A stretch of 64,000 nucleotides of DNA, from the NCBI RefSeq assembly GCF_000002995.4, contig NW_025062475.1:496001-560000 (forward strand), written 5' to 3'. This document shows positions 15,299 to 28,500 of the stretch, in pieces. Source of the stretch: Brugia malayi (lineage: Eukaryota; Nematoda; Chromadorea; Rhabditida; Onchocercidae). How positions within the stretch are numbered: the first letter of the stretch is position 1; the number at the start of each line of letters is the position of its first letter. Below the pieces are notes generated by a model. That model was not told where the DNA came from and did not search any database. It worked only from the letters and a program-made list of their open reading frames with translations. The translations under genes and the position numbers were made by a program.

Positions 15299-17261
15299 CG
15301 ATAGCCCAGAAAGCTGGACAAAATCCTTGATAATATGTGGTGGCCTAGGTTAAATCTTCCTGTTTACAAATTGTTCCACATCGATGGACTGCACAGGACT
15401 AAAAAAATCTAAAATCTATAATAGATGGATAAAGATCACGCTTAAATCAACAATGAAATTGAAACAGTTACAACCGATTGATTAACTAAGACACTAATAG
15501 AATAACCCCGATTTTTCCACAGTCATTAATCTAGAAATTATGCCAATAAATTGAATTTATATACAATTCTCAAAACTTTGCTTTCTAAAAATTCTTCCCA
15601 TTAATTTGAACTTTTTTGACCTATCATCATTTATAATTAATATGTTTTCCATTAATTCTTACCAAACAAAACCAGTTTTTTAGAGTAAATTAGGAAACTT
15701 CTAGGCTACTTTTCCAAGCAATTAATTGCATGCAACTACCAAATGGTTAAAGAACAAAAAGTAAGCACTTCCAGTTAAGAATCTGAATATTAATTAGGCC
15801 ACTTCTTAAAAATCACTCAAGAATTTGCATTTTCACCTATTGTTAACAAAAGGAAAAAAATAACCCAAAAAAAATATTTATGTGTATTGACGAATAAGAA
15901 AGTACGTAAAAATCAATACACAAAAAAAAACCACATATCAGATCATCTTTTTTTTTTTTTTTAAACCATAAATTTAATATGGAAGTTATAAATAAATTTT
16001 CACGTATCATCAAAAGCTATGATGTATGAGTGGAATTGAAATTTTCGAAAATAAAACAAAGAAAAAAAAAAAAAATGAAACGTTAGAAACATACGTCTAT
16101 CAAATATAGATCAAATCTCTGCACTCATACAATTTAATTTGTCATTTATTCATTTAAATAATAATTCTGATATACATATATACTTTTATGTAATAGGAAG
16201 GAGTTAAACAAGAAACATGTAGAAATGAAAATAGACTTCGTCGTTATACAAACATATATAGCTAAATGTTTCATCTCAAAAATTAAGCTAAGCGAATCAT
16301 ACATAATATACGAATTTTGTACCCAATTTATCCAACATAGAATGAAAGATTCTAATTTAAATAAAGTAATCAAAATATAAAGTTTTACTGCTACATGTAT
16401 TGTAAATATTTTATGATACAATTCATCAATAAATAATATATCCAAATGAAAAATATAATAATCACACTACTATATATTTTTTTTACGTTTTTCATTCATT
16501 CAAAAGCACTACCTTCTTTTTAACATCACAGAAATATTTAACTGATTCGAACAATCAATCTGTGTGTAATTGTTCTATTTAAGAAAATCTCCGCAATTCA
16601 TATAAAACAAAAACTAACTTCGTAAGAATTTGTTTGAAAAATAACCCATTTATAAAATTCATGCAAACTAAGCTAACTTAATCAGTTACAACTAAAGAAT
16701 GTTAGAAAAGCAAAGAAAAAAATGCTAGAAGAAAAGTGAACAAAAGCGTGTACGTACACAGCTTACTAACGTCTTAAATGGAACACAATGTTATTAAAAA
16801 AAGGACAAATATGATGTAACGGAATGTTTCTTACGTCATCTCCTAGCTCTTTGCCCTTTTTTTTTTTCTTGAAAATTTAATTAATAAAATGGAGAAAGAA
16901 AGAGTGAACAACAATCGTAGTAAAGAAATGAGTTCATTTCCAATCTTTATGAACAAATTTCAACATAAAGGAGTTCTAATTTGCAAAAGCGATAATGAAA
17001 TAAATGAAAAATAAGAAAGCAACCAAAAATCTTCAATAATTTACAACGATTAATAGCATGAATAAAATAATATTACCTGTAACTATTTTAATTTTATTTA
17101 GAGAAAGTCTCCTGCTCAAGTATAAAAATAAAGCAGTATAATGAGCTAAAAAAAGGGAAAGAGAAAGCGAAAAAAATATGAAAAATGAAGATGAACATAT
17201 GAAGTCTATTTAATTTCATTAAATTAAAAAAAAGTGTAAAACTTGTAAGGCAAATATATTG
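15299..17261. other. intergenic region between ALG11 and YKT6
   Basis: Nearly 2 kb of AT-rich DNA with A and T runs. Short open frames (for example 16146-16445, - strand) are hydrophobic and look random. It should hold the ALG11 3' UTR and the YKT6 upstream region; no RNA gene seen. Confidence 0.5.
15314..15315 (-). promoter_or_regulatory. putative trans-splice acceptor of YKT6
   Basis: On the - strand TTTTGTCCAG precedes the YKT6 ATG by 15 bases with no donor-bearing coding exon upstream, as expected for a spliced-leader acceptor. Inferred only. Confidence 0.35.
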
Positions 17262-20200
17262 TCAACCATAAGCGGGTAATAATTTCTCAACCACAGAATT
17301 CCATCCTTTTTCAAAATTTGTTTCCGTAAAACGATTCACTGAAAGACGTGCAGCATCACGTATCGAACTGCGTTCTTCCGGACTCATTTGTATTATTTCT
17401 AGCGCACAGTCCACAAAATCTAAAAATGAACAAATTTTCGATATAACCATAAATCAAATAATGTGAAAAAAAAAAAAAAAAAAACGCTAAAATAACAATT
17501 TTCGATCATATCACCGATCATATTTATTTATTAAAGTCTCTTCCCCATTTGTTCTACTTTTTCTCTCATCAATTACTTTTTCTCACTCTCACTAAATGTT
17601 CTCTCTGTTCTATTCACTTCCCAAGACAGTCAAATGAATCCTGCAAATCACATCGCTACCAATATTTAATCAAAATTGTAAGAAACCAATAAACAGTCAA
17701 ACTTTTTTTTGGACTTTTTTGAACATGCCTTTTTCTCTTTTTTTTCTTCTAAACATCTTTGATAATTTTATTAAAAAAATAGAGAAATGCAAGAAAACTT
17801 ACCATGTACACTCGCTGCTAGCAGACCAATTAAAGTTTTGCTTCCGACGGCATCTGCATTCAATATATCCAGTTTAGGACCACCTGTAAGTATTATCAGA
17901 CATTATTGAAAACTGTTCATTCCTAACTCAGAAAAGAAAAAAAAAGCATAGAAAAGACAGTAAATTAACCTGAATTGTGAGCGATCATAATTTGGCCAGC
18001 AGCAATACCTTCCACAACAGATATGCCAAAATGTTCATTTTGCATAGTATGAATGCCAATCAGTGATTCCTTAATTTTTAGTTAATATATATTTGAACTA
18101 TCACTAATCTTACTTTTATATTTAAACATTATGTAAGTATAAAAATCCTATTACTTCAAGTAGTGCTTCTACTTTATCGACAGGTGCATTAAGTGCCCAT
18201 TCTAAGTCATCATTGCTAAGGCCCATATTTTCTCCATAGAGTTGCAAATCTTTGGCACGTTGAACATCGCCCATATCACGACATCCACCACATATAACTA
18301 ATCGAATCTGCAACAATTTCATTACCATACTTCAAAGTTCCTTTATTCTCAGTTCAAATATAAATAAATCATTTGTAATGACAGACTTTAGAGTTAATGG
18401 AAGTTTCATAAAATCTCCATCTAAATTTGCGTTGTGTTACTAGTGACAACTAAATCAGATATTGTAATATAGAAATTCAACCTTGTAGTTCAGATTTTCT
18501 TTCAATAATCGCTTTTTCAATTCAGCTAAGAAACAAATCTGTAATCTATGATCTTTTTCGGGTCTAATCTGTCCAATTGATAACATTTGCACTCGTCTCT
18601 CTTCTCTTAGCAACTTTTCTGCCTTGGAATTGATCCTCAAAAAAAGAAAAAAACAGTTAATACCATTTATTAAGCTTTTGAATAAATTCTCTCTTTCTGA
18701 TCATCGTCACATAACACCAATTTGATACAGCTTGTTATCTAATGCTTTGAGGCTTCCTTCCCACTTTTATCCTCAATAAGTAAACAAGTAAAGAAACCTG
18801 AGCAAGTTATCAACATTACACGGTGGATAGACGAGGTATGTTCGATCGTCAACGCCCCACAATGCCACAATATGATCACGAGTCCAGCTGAAGTTTTAAA
18901 TTTAATAACTAGCTTCAAATGTTAGACAAGTAAATTGGATACTTTCGACATGTTAAATTCGACTTTGTGATATTATGATTAATCTAATAACGCATAAATT
19001 ATTGCTCTACGGGGAGAAAAGAAAAAGAAAAAAATTGCAATATAACAATTTTCGAAATTAGTAAATCGAATCTCATTTAATGAATGACTAATATGCATAT
19101 TTTCATTCTTTTTGAACCAATTATCTCTAAAAAAAGATTATTGTTAAATGCTATATATTAACTTGTTAATCTTTCTCCGCTTATATTAACGTTTCAAATG
19201 CTTAAGTAATTGAAAATAATAACACATAAGTAGAAATAATAAATCAAATGCTTACGTGCCATTAACCATAATAACTTTACTGCAGATACCACTGAGGGAG
19301 TAAAATATAGCGAATATACGATAATACACCAACTTGCAATAGGTAAAGAATCGGTTTTTCGCTATCCACTGTGCGTTATTATAAGAAGGTTCGGATGATT
19401 CCACCAATTTTATCATTTCTAAATAAGATATTCATTACCAGAAACAAACATATATTCGGAAAGCAATAAAAAAAAATGAAAATACAAAATGAAAATAAAA
19501 TTAACCACGAGAAATAACAGGATAGTGCACATAGCAAGCAACATTGCATCCAGCAAACCATCTGCAAGAAACATTCATATATTATTTATTCTTTTCAAAG
19601 CACTATTCAACATATTATTTCTTTTCAAAACAAACCCAAAATGAGAAAAAGTCATCAATCGATCAAAATTTGTTTGATTTTTCTACAAAAACAATGGAAA
19701 TCTTTATCAACATTTAATATGACTGTAGATTCTATGAGGACGTGAAACTTCAGCATCTGTCTACAAAATGCCACCTACTGTCATAATATTCTGCACTATT
19801 TTATACCTCAGAAAATACTTTTGTATCAACTGTAAAAATTGCGACATTCATTTCTGTTTTGCTTCATCCTATTTTGTACATTAAAAGGAACAAAAAATAA
19901 ATATTGAACTGAGATTAAGGTTAATAACAACCTGAACAACGGTAACGTAAACGGATATCCCATTGTATCGATGAAAACATGTGGATTGTACCGGAACAAC
20001 GCTTCAACGCCAACTAGCAAACCAGCCAAATTTTGAAGCAACAATGTCAAATATGGATAATTACTCGACTCCAACCAAGGTCGTGTACTACAAATAGAAA
20101 AAAAAAAACTTAATGCATAATATTGCATTAGCTATTTCCAAATTAAATGAAATTACATATTTCATTGTAATTGCGTATCTCCAAATTTTCATGTGAGTTT

Positions 20201-20407
20201 AAACAAAGATTACTGTTAATCAACAAAATAAGTATGATATGAAGTGCAGAATGCAGGAATAACTTTCATAAACTATAGTTTAATATGGATTATAAAAGTC
20301 CAAATTATAATTAATCATACAAGATTTCTTGAAGTGTTACATCTATCACAAGGTTACAACCATTTGCTCTTAGATTTAGCTTCTGTTTAACGTAATATTT
20401 CTTTCTG

Positions 20408-20438
<31 letters not shown>

Positions 20439-21449
20439 TACCGAAGATAGATGAATTGTAAATTGTTATCAATAACTTCAATATCGAAGCAGTCTTTTGC
20501 TTTTTGCAAGATTTTTTGAGGTGTTACATCCACATCACCAGTATAAACCACATATCGATATTTTTTGCCAAACCTGAAAAAACTTCGTTTTAAAATGCAC
20601 TTAAAATAAACTTATCTGCCAAAATAAACGTGCAAAACTGAGAATGATTTCAGAGATAAAATCGATTGTACAGAAAACATCACAAATTACAAATTTAACT
20701 TCTTCGAAAAGTAACAAGAATAATGACCTAGAAGCCATTCACTAATACCGGGTCATCTTAATAACGATTAATTTTTCCTTCTTTTTTTCTTTTTGTTTAT
20801 CCATTTGATACTTGATAAAATCTTTTTAACCAAATACCTACTTTTTTTGCATGGCATTGATAGCGCACCACAAAACGCGTTCACCGCCACCACCAGCATT
20901 ACAATATGGATGAAAGAATGCTATTACATTACGATGCTTTCGTATTCGGAACCTGGAAAATGTTACCCAAAAAATGTAAATTGCAAAGTGACATAAATTG
21001 TAAGCTATAGATTAAATAGTCAAATATGCATTGATCAAGAATAAACCTAAATAATTTAGCAAATAATAGAAACATGGATTAAACTTGTTGCCCAATTAAA
21101 AATATCCTTCGCTTATACACATATCCATCACAGCAAGAAAAAATCAAAACATAAAAAGTAAAACATAAAGACATTGTTCAATATAAAAGAAAAAAAGAAA
21201 AAAAAAATGAATAGTAAGCAGGAGACGAACAAAAACAACTTTTCCACTAGCAAATATACTCTACCAATTATTTATTAAAGACTGAAAATGAAATGAAATT
21301 ACTCCAATCAATATATCTGAAAAAACTAGGTATCAAGTTATATTACTATGCAAGTTTTAAAAAATAAACAACATACCTAATTCATATTCCATAATTCCAT
21401 ACACTCTTAAGTGTCAAAAATTATTTCAACTTATTTCAAGGTTCACATA

Positions 21450-21490
<41 letters not shown>

Positions 21491-21674
21491 TGATATATCA
21501 GTGATTAAGAATTCAAAATGATGGATGAATGATTCAACAAGCTTAATGATATCTAATAAAGAAAGCAAAGCACAAAAGCAAATTTAATTTCACTTATACA
21601 AATAAAACATACCATATCATTAGCAAGAGAGTTATCAGTGGTAAAATGGAGAGGAACAGAACTGTGGAATCCAT
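17262..21674 (-). CDS. algn-11: ALG11 GDP-mannose:Man3GlcNAc2-PP-dolichol alpha-1,2-mannosyltransferase
   Basis: ALG11 adds the fourth and fifth mannoses to the dolichol-linked oligosaccharide on the cytosolic face of the ER. Twelve exons: 21613-21674, 20842-20952, 20442-20573, 19932-20087, 19506-19561, 19256-19418, 18798-18887, 18482-18635, 18155-18307, 17970-18069, 17803-17883 and 17262-17419. They make 1416 nt, 471 aa (human about 490), with all phases consistent. Residues 1-21 form a membrane anchor ([19 protein letters not shown]). Then come [17 protein letters not shown], the nucleotide-sugar enzyme's N-terminal loop; [18 protein letters not shown], typical of ALG11; [20 protein letters not shown]; and the GT4 E-x7-E motif in EHFGISVVE, followed by [16 protein letters not shown]. 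The C-terminus is ...EKLLPAYG. The usual TDM after the HYP motif reads REM here. The ATG is six bases after an acceptor-like TTATAG. Identity is near certain. Confidence 0.96.
21453..21489. repeat. (TA)n microsatellite in ALG11 first intron flank
   Basis: An uninterrupted AT alternation of about 36 bases lies between ACTGATATAT copies on both sides. It sits inside the first ALG11 intron. Confidence 0.9.
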
Positions 21675-21680
21675 AACCAC

Positions 21681-21682
21681 CT
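21681..21682 (-). promoter_or_regulatory. putative trans-splice acceptor of ALG11
   Basis: On the - strand TTTAATTATAG ends only six bases before the ALG11 ATG. Such a short 5' leader after an acceptor fits spliced-leader addition in nematodes. Inferred. Confidence 0.4.
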
Positions 21683-22507
21683 ATAATTAAACGATAAAAA
21701 ATTAAAGAATCACACAAATATTAGAGAATATCAAACGACAAATGTCATTCAAGAATTAATAAAAAAAAAAAAGAATACTTTTTAATAGTCATTAAAAATT
21801 ATTATGGACTGAATACTTAACTAAATCGATTGAAAGCACAATTAGTCATGCAAAATTACGCTAAATCAATCATAAAAACGAAACAGAAAAATGACCATTG
21901 TAGTTATGTTCTATATGCCACTATTAGTGAACTGAAATGGATCAAACAAAAGTAAAACAATTGGTAAATTTCGAGAAACTAAGAGCAATCATTGATAAAT
22001 GACACTGATCTTTTAGAAGAAGGCTCAATGCAGCTAAGGCAAGAGAGTCGAACTTAAAAACATGGGATTTTAAAATCTAATAACAATTTAAATTCAGAAG
22101 AAACTAATAACCTAAGCTTTAGTTTGCCTTCACTTTTCCTGAAAAGATTTTACGGATCACCGCTACTCAACTAAAGAATAATTTTTTTTTTTTTTTTTTC
22201 AACTAAAGAATAATTTTAAAAATCTGATGTATTGCCGATATACACATAAATGTTAAACATCTGAATACTTCAGTATTTCACAAAATTCTAGCAGCTAAGA
22301 AACCCTGATAATCATAAATTTTTCATGCACTAATAAGAGTAAAATTAAAGCGGAATTTTCCAGTTATTTGCCTCCATACCAGATGCACAGTGAGCAAGTC
22401 TTAACAATTTGAAGCAACTTTAATCGTAAATAATCTAATCCTTTTAAAAATGAACGTTTCCTAGCAGGTCTTATTCCTAGCTTTTGCTCAGTATAGCTTA
22501 AGTTTAC

Positions 22508-22520
22508 TCAAAATTTATCC

Positions 22521-22572
<52 letters not shown>

Positions 22573-22625
22573 AAATTTATCCTAATTTATCCTAAAATTT
22601 ATCCAAAATTTATTCTAAAAAAGAA
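22508..22625. repeat. (TA)n microsatellite with AAATTTATCC repeats
   Basis: A (TA)n run of about 46 bases (22524-22570) is bordered by CAAAATTTATCCTA on both sides; on the right AAATTTATCC-like units continue in tandem to about 22625. Confidence 0.85.
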
Positions 22626-24423
22626 AGAAATAAAACGTAAAGCATGATGGAAGTTGTATGAATATACAAAGAATTAATTACACTATGCTGCTTTTAATTT
22701 CACTTAAAATTTTGACTTCTAATCGACATTCAGTTCTGTCTTCTCTTACAAATAGATTATTATGCTAATCAAAATACTATATCTAACAAAAATATAAATA
22801 AGATATCCTATAAGTTTAATAAAGAAGTATTGCTAATGAAATAATAGCAATTAAGAATGAACAGGATAAGAAAATGTGAATAGGAGAGCTGAAGAAATCT
22901 TGATAAATGAGTACAAATTTCTGCAACTGAGAAACACTTGCAAAAAAAGAAGAAAAAAATCATTAATATTTATTACATGATTAAGATGAAAGTATGAATG
23001 TAAAAGAGTTCACAAGATAGTGCAAATTTTACTAAGATAATTGACAGAATTTTGCAAAGAAAAAAAAAGAAAAAAGTAGTGCTGAAAAACAAAAAAAAAA
23101 AAAAAAAAGCTACAGAAAAAAACTAAAGAAAAATTGAAATGAAAGATGTGACATACCTTACATATATCACTGTTTGATAGCAAATGGCACCAATTCTTCT
23201 ATCAACAAATCGTATTCATAATTCTTGATAACATTTTAATGATTTCCATTTCAATCATTTTACAATCATACTAAAGTGAAGTTTAAAAGATACGCGGTCG
23301 TAGTAAGCAGCCCGATATGAAAGCGTTAAATATTGTAAAAGATGGATGATTTCGAGTTTGAAATTTAAATTGCTAATACAGTGTGATATTTTGATCTTTT
23401 TCTTTTTGAGAAATTTAAAAAAAAAAATAAAAGAAACTAATTTGACAAATAGTAGTGCAATGTTTTCATTATTTTATACGCTATCTTTTTTTTTTTTCTT
23501 TTGGGATTTCCTATTATCAGTGCTGTAAAATAGATAAATATTTTAATTAAACGAGGAAAGAATACCTCTTTATTATTTTATCTTTTTCATTATGTAATGA
23601 TACTTTATCAATTATTGATAATTTTACTACTAGTAGACATAATGCTTGATTGTAAATCATATGTAGCAACATGTAATGATGCTTTATCATTGATAAATTT
23701 ATCACTGAAAGATGTGATTATAATTGTAAAAGTTAAATTGGTATATGTGATCATTTCTCAATGCACATCAATTATTTCATTACTCGTAAAACTTTTACAC
23801 GGCATTGGCTTATTGATAATTTATTGAAAGATGAAAAAAAGAAAGGAAGAAAGAAAGGAAAAAAGAAAACTGTCAAATAAAACATTTAATTAATTGATAA
23901 TACAATCTCATTGTAATGCGACAAATGAATGGATGAATATGACACACTTTTAAAAATAATTGAAATAAAAAGATGAAAATTTTAAATTAAAAGACAACTT
24001 GCATATCATTCATGCAAATTGTAAATGCATTATTGGAATAATTTTTAGTAAAATAAATTTTAATTTCCAATAAAATAATTTCTTAGAGAAAAAAAAAAGC
24101 CAATAGAATTTCAATAAAATAAACATTTGCTTTATATTTTCAATATAGTAACTTGTTCTTGTTACACTATAAATGAAATTGTTTAGTGAAAAATTATCAT
24201 TTTAAGAGTTTCCAAAAAAAAAAAAAAATTTAAATGATTTTAACAAAATGTTTTTTCTTAACCTTTAGCATTCTTTTCAGTTATATCTATTGAAACTATT
24301 ATAATTTCCGATGATAACGAGTGATTTGTTTAATTTTAATGCCTTTAGATTATGCTTTTTTTTTTTTTTTTTTTTTTCATTTTTCCAAGCATTCATAATC
24401 GTTAACAAAATTTTCATAATGCT

Positions 24424-24447
24424 TGCATGCATGCATGCATGCATGCA
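24424..24447. repeat. (TGCA)6 microsatellite
   Basis: Six perfect TGCA units, self-complementary and therefore able to form a hairpin. GCATGC strings recur elsewhere in the window (27358, 27776, 46.9-48.4 kb). Confidence 0.9.
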
Positions 24448-25548
24448 TTTAAAGTATACTTTAAATTTGATATGAAATATGGAGAAAAAAGAGATTAAAT
24501 TCTTTACTTATTATTATAATTGTAAATTTGTTCTCAAAATTCAAAATTGTACATTTTTCATTTGCATCATTCAATCATTCGATTACTTTTAATGCATGCA
24601 TTTCCAACAACATTAATACTAATTGTAAAATTTTTTAACTTAATAATTTTAACTTAAAAAGTTTAGGAATTTCCCTATTGATTACTAATAAGTTATCATT
24701 TTAGCTTTTAAATGATTATCATTGATTACTTACATTTATTAAAATAAAAAAAAAAAAGGATTTTTATTCATGAAATATATTATTTCAATTTATATCATTT
24801 CACTGATGTATGTGTAAAATTCAAGTATAACTCATATTATTATTATTATTATTATTGTTATTATTATTATTCACTAAATTATATAAAAATTACTCTTTTA
24901 TACTTTAATTTACGAGTAATATTATTGCTAATATTATTTCATTCCAATTATTGCACTTTTGCTAATCAACAAATGCATATTATTACATTCTAATCTGTTT
25001 TGCATATTAACTTTGATCTGTTATTAATCAATGAAAACTGCGCAAATTGTTCAAAAAATGGTGGCGGTATTTTAAGACATCTCGAAAGATATCTTTTAAT
25101 GAATCTAATTTAAATTACCATTGATGTGAGCAAGTGTAAGTTATATTAATTCATTCTTGTTTACTGATCATTTAATATCTATTCAATATTATTTGGTTAA
25201 TGTTTTATTGTATTAATAATATTATTGCTACATTAAAATTTTATTATTTCCTCTTTTTTTTTCCTTCTCTTTTAAATTTCTTTTCCCTTCTTTTGAAACA
25301 AAAAATCATATTTTTTTTTTTTCTTCTCATTTTGAAATTCTCTCATTTCTTTTCATCTAACTCTAACATTTTGCGTATTATCGAAGAAAAATCACAATTA
25401 GCAAACATGAATGATCAAAATGATTTTGTAAAAACTTTTAATTTTTATGCTAGAACAATTCGTAATTCGTATTATAAATTAATTGTTCAAATATTTTAAA
25501 ATAAATAATATTCCATGAGTGATAGACAGTGATAACAAACATTTTACA

Positions 25549-28500
25549 CTATTGATTCATTACAAGTGACTGATGATTCATTCTATCATTAATGTTATTA
25601 TTATCATTACTTTCATTTTCAACATTATTATTATCATTATTACTATTATTATTATTATTATTGTAACTAGATGTTTGTTGTTTATTACTTTCCAGGTATT
25701 TGTTATTTTCTATTCGTACCAATTTCATTTGTTGCTCTTGTACGAATGCTTCCAATGGTACTTCACTGAAATTATTTAAAATTATTTTTACAATTATTAT
25801 AAGTGTATGGTACATAATTCTATAACTAACTTTCATGATGCTAAAATATATATTGTTTCTCATATAGTTTAATTTAAAATTAAATTTTAAAAAATTTAAA
25901 AAAAATGTTACATGGTAAAGCTATCTTTTGGTCCAGTTCGTCTCAATCGATGTGAAAGTTTTTCATCTTCTTCAGTTACTTTCATAAAATTGTCAACCTG
26001 AAATTGAGTAACCTAAACAGAAATATGCCTTTTCAATGAATACAAAATTAAATAAGCAATTAAAATTTTTAAAATTTTATTCCATATCAAAAAATTTTAG
26101 TAATAATTACATCACTGACATAGATATAACAATCGCAGCATTTCTAGGTTAATAAAGAGGTTAATTTTTTTTTTTTTTTACTCATTAGAATTTTTTTTTA
26201 TTAGGATTTTAATTTTATCATTATGATTGGATTTTATCATTATGATTAGATTTTATCATTAGACTTTTATCATTATGATTAGATTTTATCATTAGACTTT
26301 TATCATTATGATTAGATTTTATCATTACGTTTATCATTGTGATTAGATTTTATTATTACTTCTATCATTATGATTAGATTTTATCATTACTTTTATCATT
26401 AGAATTTACTCGGTTATCGATTACAGATTAAAAACATTGCATTTATTATGTCAAATCTTTTCATTCATTCTTATACTTTTTATTCACTATTTCTACTATA
26501 ATTTTTTTTTTTTTTAGAAAATAATTTGAAAAAAAAAATATTTAAATGATAAAAATAAGTGAACTAACTTACAATAATAGTTATCGGTAAGGCAAGCACT
26601 AAAACACCGCAAGCAATTGCACCGGTTGCTACCAGTTTTCCAACTAAAAAAATAAAATTTTTTTCGCAATGAATGCAAAATTAAATGAACAATTAAAATA
26701 TTTATAGCTAATATAGCTAAATCTTTTTTTTAAATAAACTTTAAAATTTCCGGAAAAAAAATTTTTAAACTATTCAATCCAAAAAAAAAAGAAATAGAAG
26801 ATTTTTTGAGAGAAAAAAAAAAATACCAAGAAAAATGATCATTTTACAAGTATAATAAATGATAATAAAAAACAAATCATGACAGAACGAAACGAAGATA
26901 AATAGCTAACTTAACATCAAATCTTTAATCTTTTTTTTTTTTTTTTCTTCTCAAATCACTTAATCTTTGCTTTGTAAAATAAGTTATCCTTTTTTTTTTT
27001 TTTTTTTTTAAAAAAAAAGAAAAGGAAAATTTCAGTGTTGTGAAACTTATAGATTAAAACAGATTGAAATATTTATAAAAAGAAATTTAGCAAAATGAAA
27101 CGATAATATTGATGAAATTATTGATAAAATTTTAAAACTTAAGATTAAATAGAATTTGATCTTAGATAGCAGATGATAATAATGATTAAAATTTGTAGTA
27201 AATAATATCTTACGGACTGTTGTTGGTGTAAGATCGCCGTATCCTGAAATGAAATTTTATGTTAGAAATTAAATAATTCTAAATGATAGCAAGAAAAAAA
27301 AAAAGTGGGAATAATAATTGATAAAAATAATTTTCAGAAAATTTTTTTTTTAAATATATGCATGCAAATATTTTACATTTTGATTTTGATATTTTCTGTA
27401 AATTGCAAAAAATAAAATTTCTGCAAATTTATCGTAAATATTTTTCATTTTCCTAATTTTTATATTAATTTTGAGTTTGCTTATTGTTAATATTCAATAT
27501 AATATTTTTTCATATGAAATAACATTTAATTATTATAACAATTAAATAACATTTAATTAATAACACAATCTTTGTACTATAATTTGTACAAAAAAAAAGA
27601 AAAAAAAAATTGAAAAGTTTATACCTTTATTTTAACTTTAAAATATGCAAAAATGTGTAAGCTAAGTTTTTAAAGTTTCATTTCATTGCTTTTACTTTTT
27701 CTTTCTTCACAACTATTTCATAAAATTATAAAAAACAAAAAAAAAAAAAAAAAAAAGACGTAGCGTGTAAACTTGCATGCATGCAAAAGTGCAAGCTATC
27801 ATTCATTTAGCAAACAAATAATCAGGAAGAGAAACTCACCAACTGTTGTCATAGTGACGATACACCGGAAAAAACCATTAATTAATTAATTATTTATTGT
27901 ATGAAAGAATGAAAATTTAAACAACATTATTTGATTGCTATTTTTTTAACAAGAAAACAACGCAACAATAATAATTATTGATCCAATTATTGATTACATT
28001 ACTTATTAATTAGCTTATTTAAGCATTTTTTTTTTTCTAAATCAATGCTAAAATGATGAATAGTTCTTTTATATTTAAAAAAAAAAATGAATAAGAAAAT
28101 TAAATAATTAATTGCTCATTCAAATTCTGAATATATTAATAAATGATTTTGTTCAGTTAAGATCATAATTAAGTGATAAATTGTTAAGTAAATCAAAAAA
28201 AAAAAAAAAAAAGAGAAGAAAAGAATAGCAAGGCAAAAAGTAGAACATAAGAAAGAATTATCGTTTTTTTTTGTCTTTTTCTAAAGTATTTACAACTATT
28301 AAATATTATATATGATATTGCTTGTACCTGATCCGGAAAAGCTTACCACCAACAAGCAGCCGGTATAGAATAAAACTGACTTCCTTCAACATCCTTTTCA
28401 ATGAAATATACTAATGTACTGAAAAATATAACACCGGTCAAAACAACCATTGCCATCATACTGAGCTGCCGAAAACTAGCCTTAAATATCATCAAAATAT

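Larger units (their letters stand above)
21675..25548. other. intergenic region between ALG11 and the K+ channel gene
   Basis: About 3.9 kb, AT-rich, no recognised gene. It contains the microsatellites listed separately and some short + strand open frames (23597-23827, 25200-25499). The second ends with a more protein-like stretch after 25380, but no splice chain could be built. This is the 3' side of the channel gene and the 5' side of ALG11. Confidence 0.5.

Noticed and set aside
24424..24447. Protein-binding array or origin at (TGCA)6
   Set aside because: A simple palindromic microsatellite explains it; no further sites around it.
25573..25779. + strand Ile-rich frame
   Set aside because: Shadow of the Asn-rich last exon of the channel gene.
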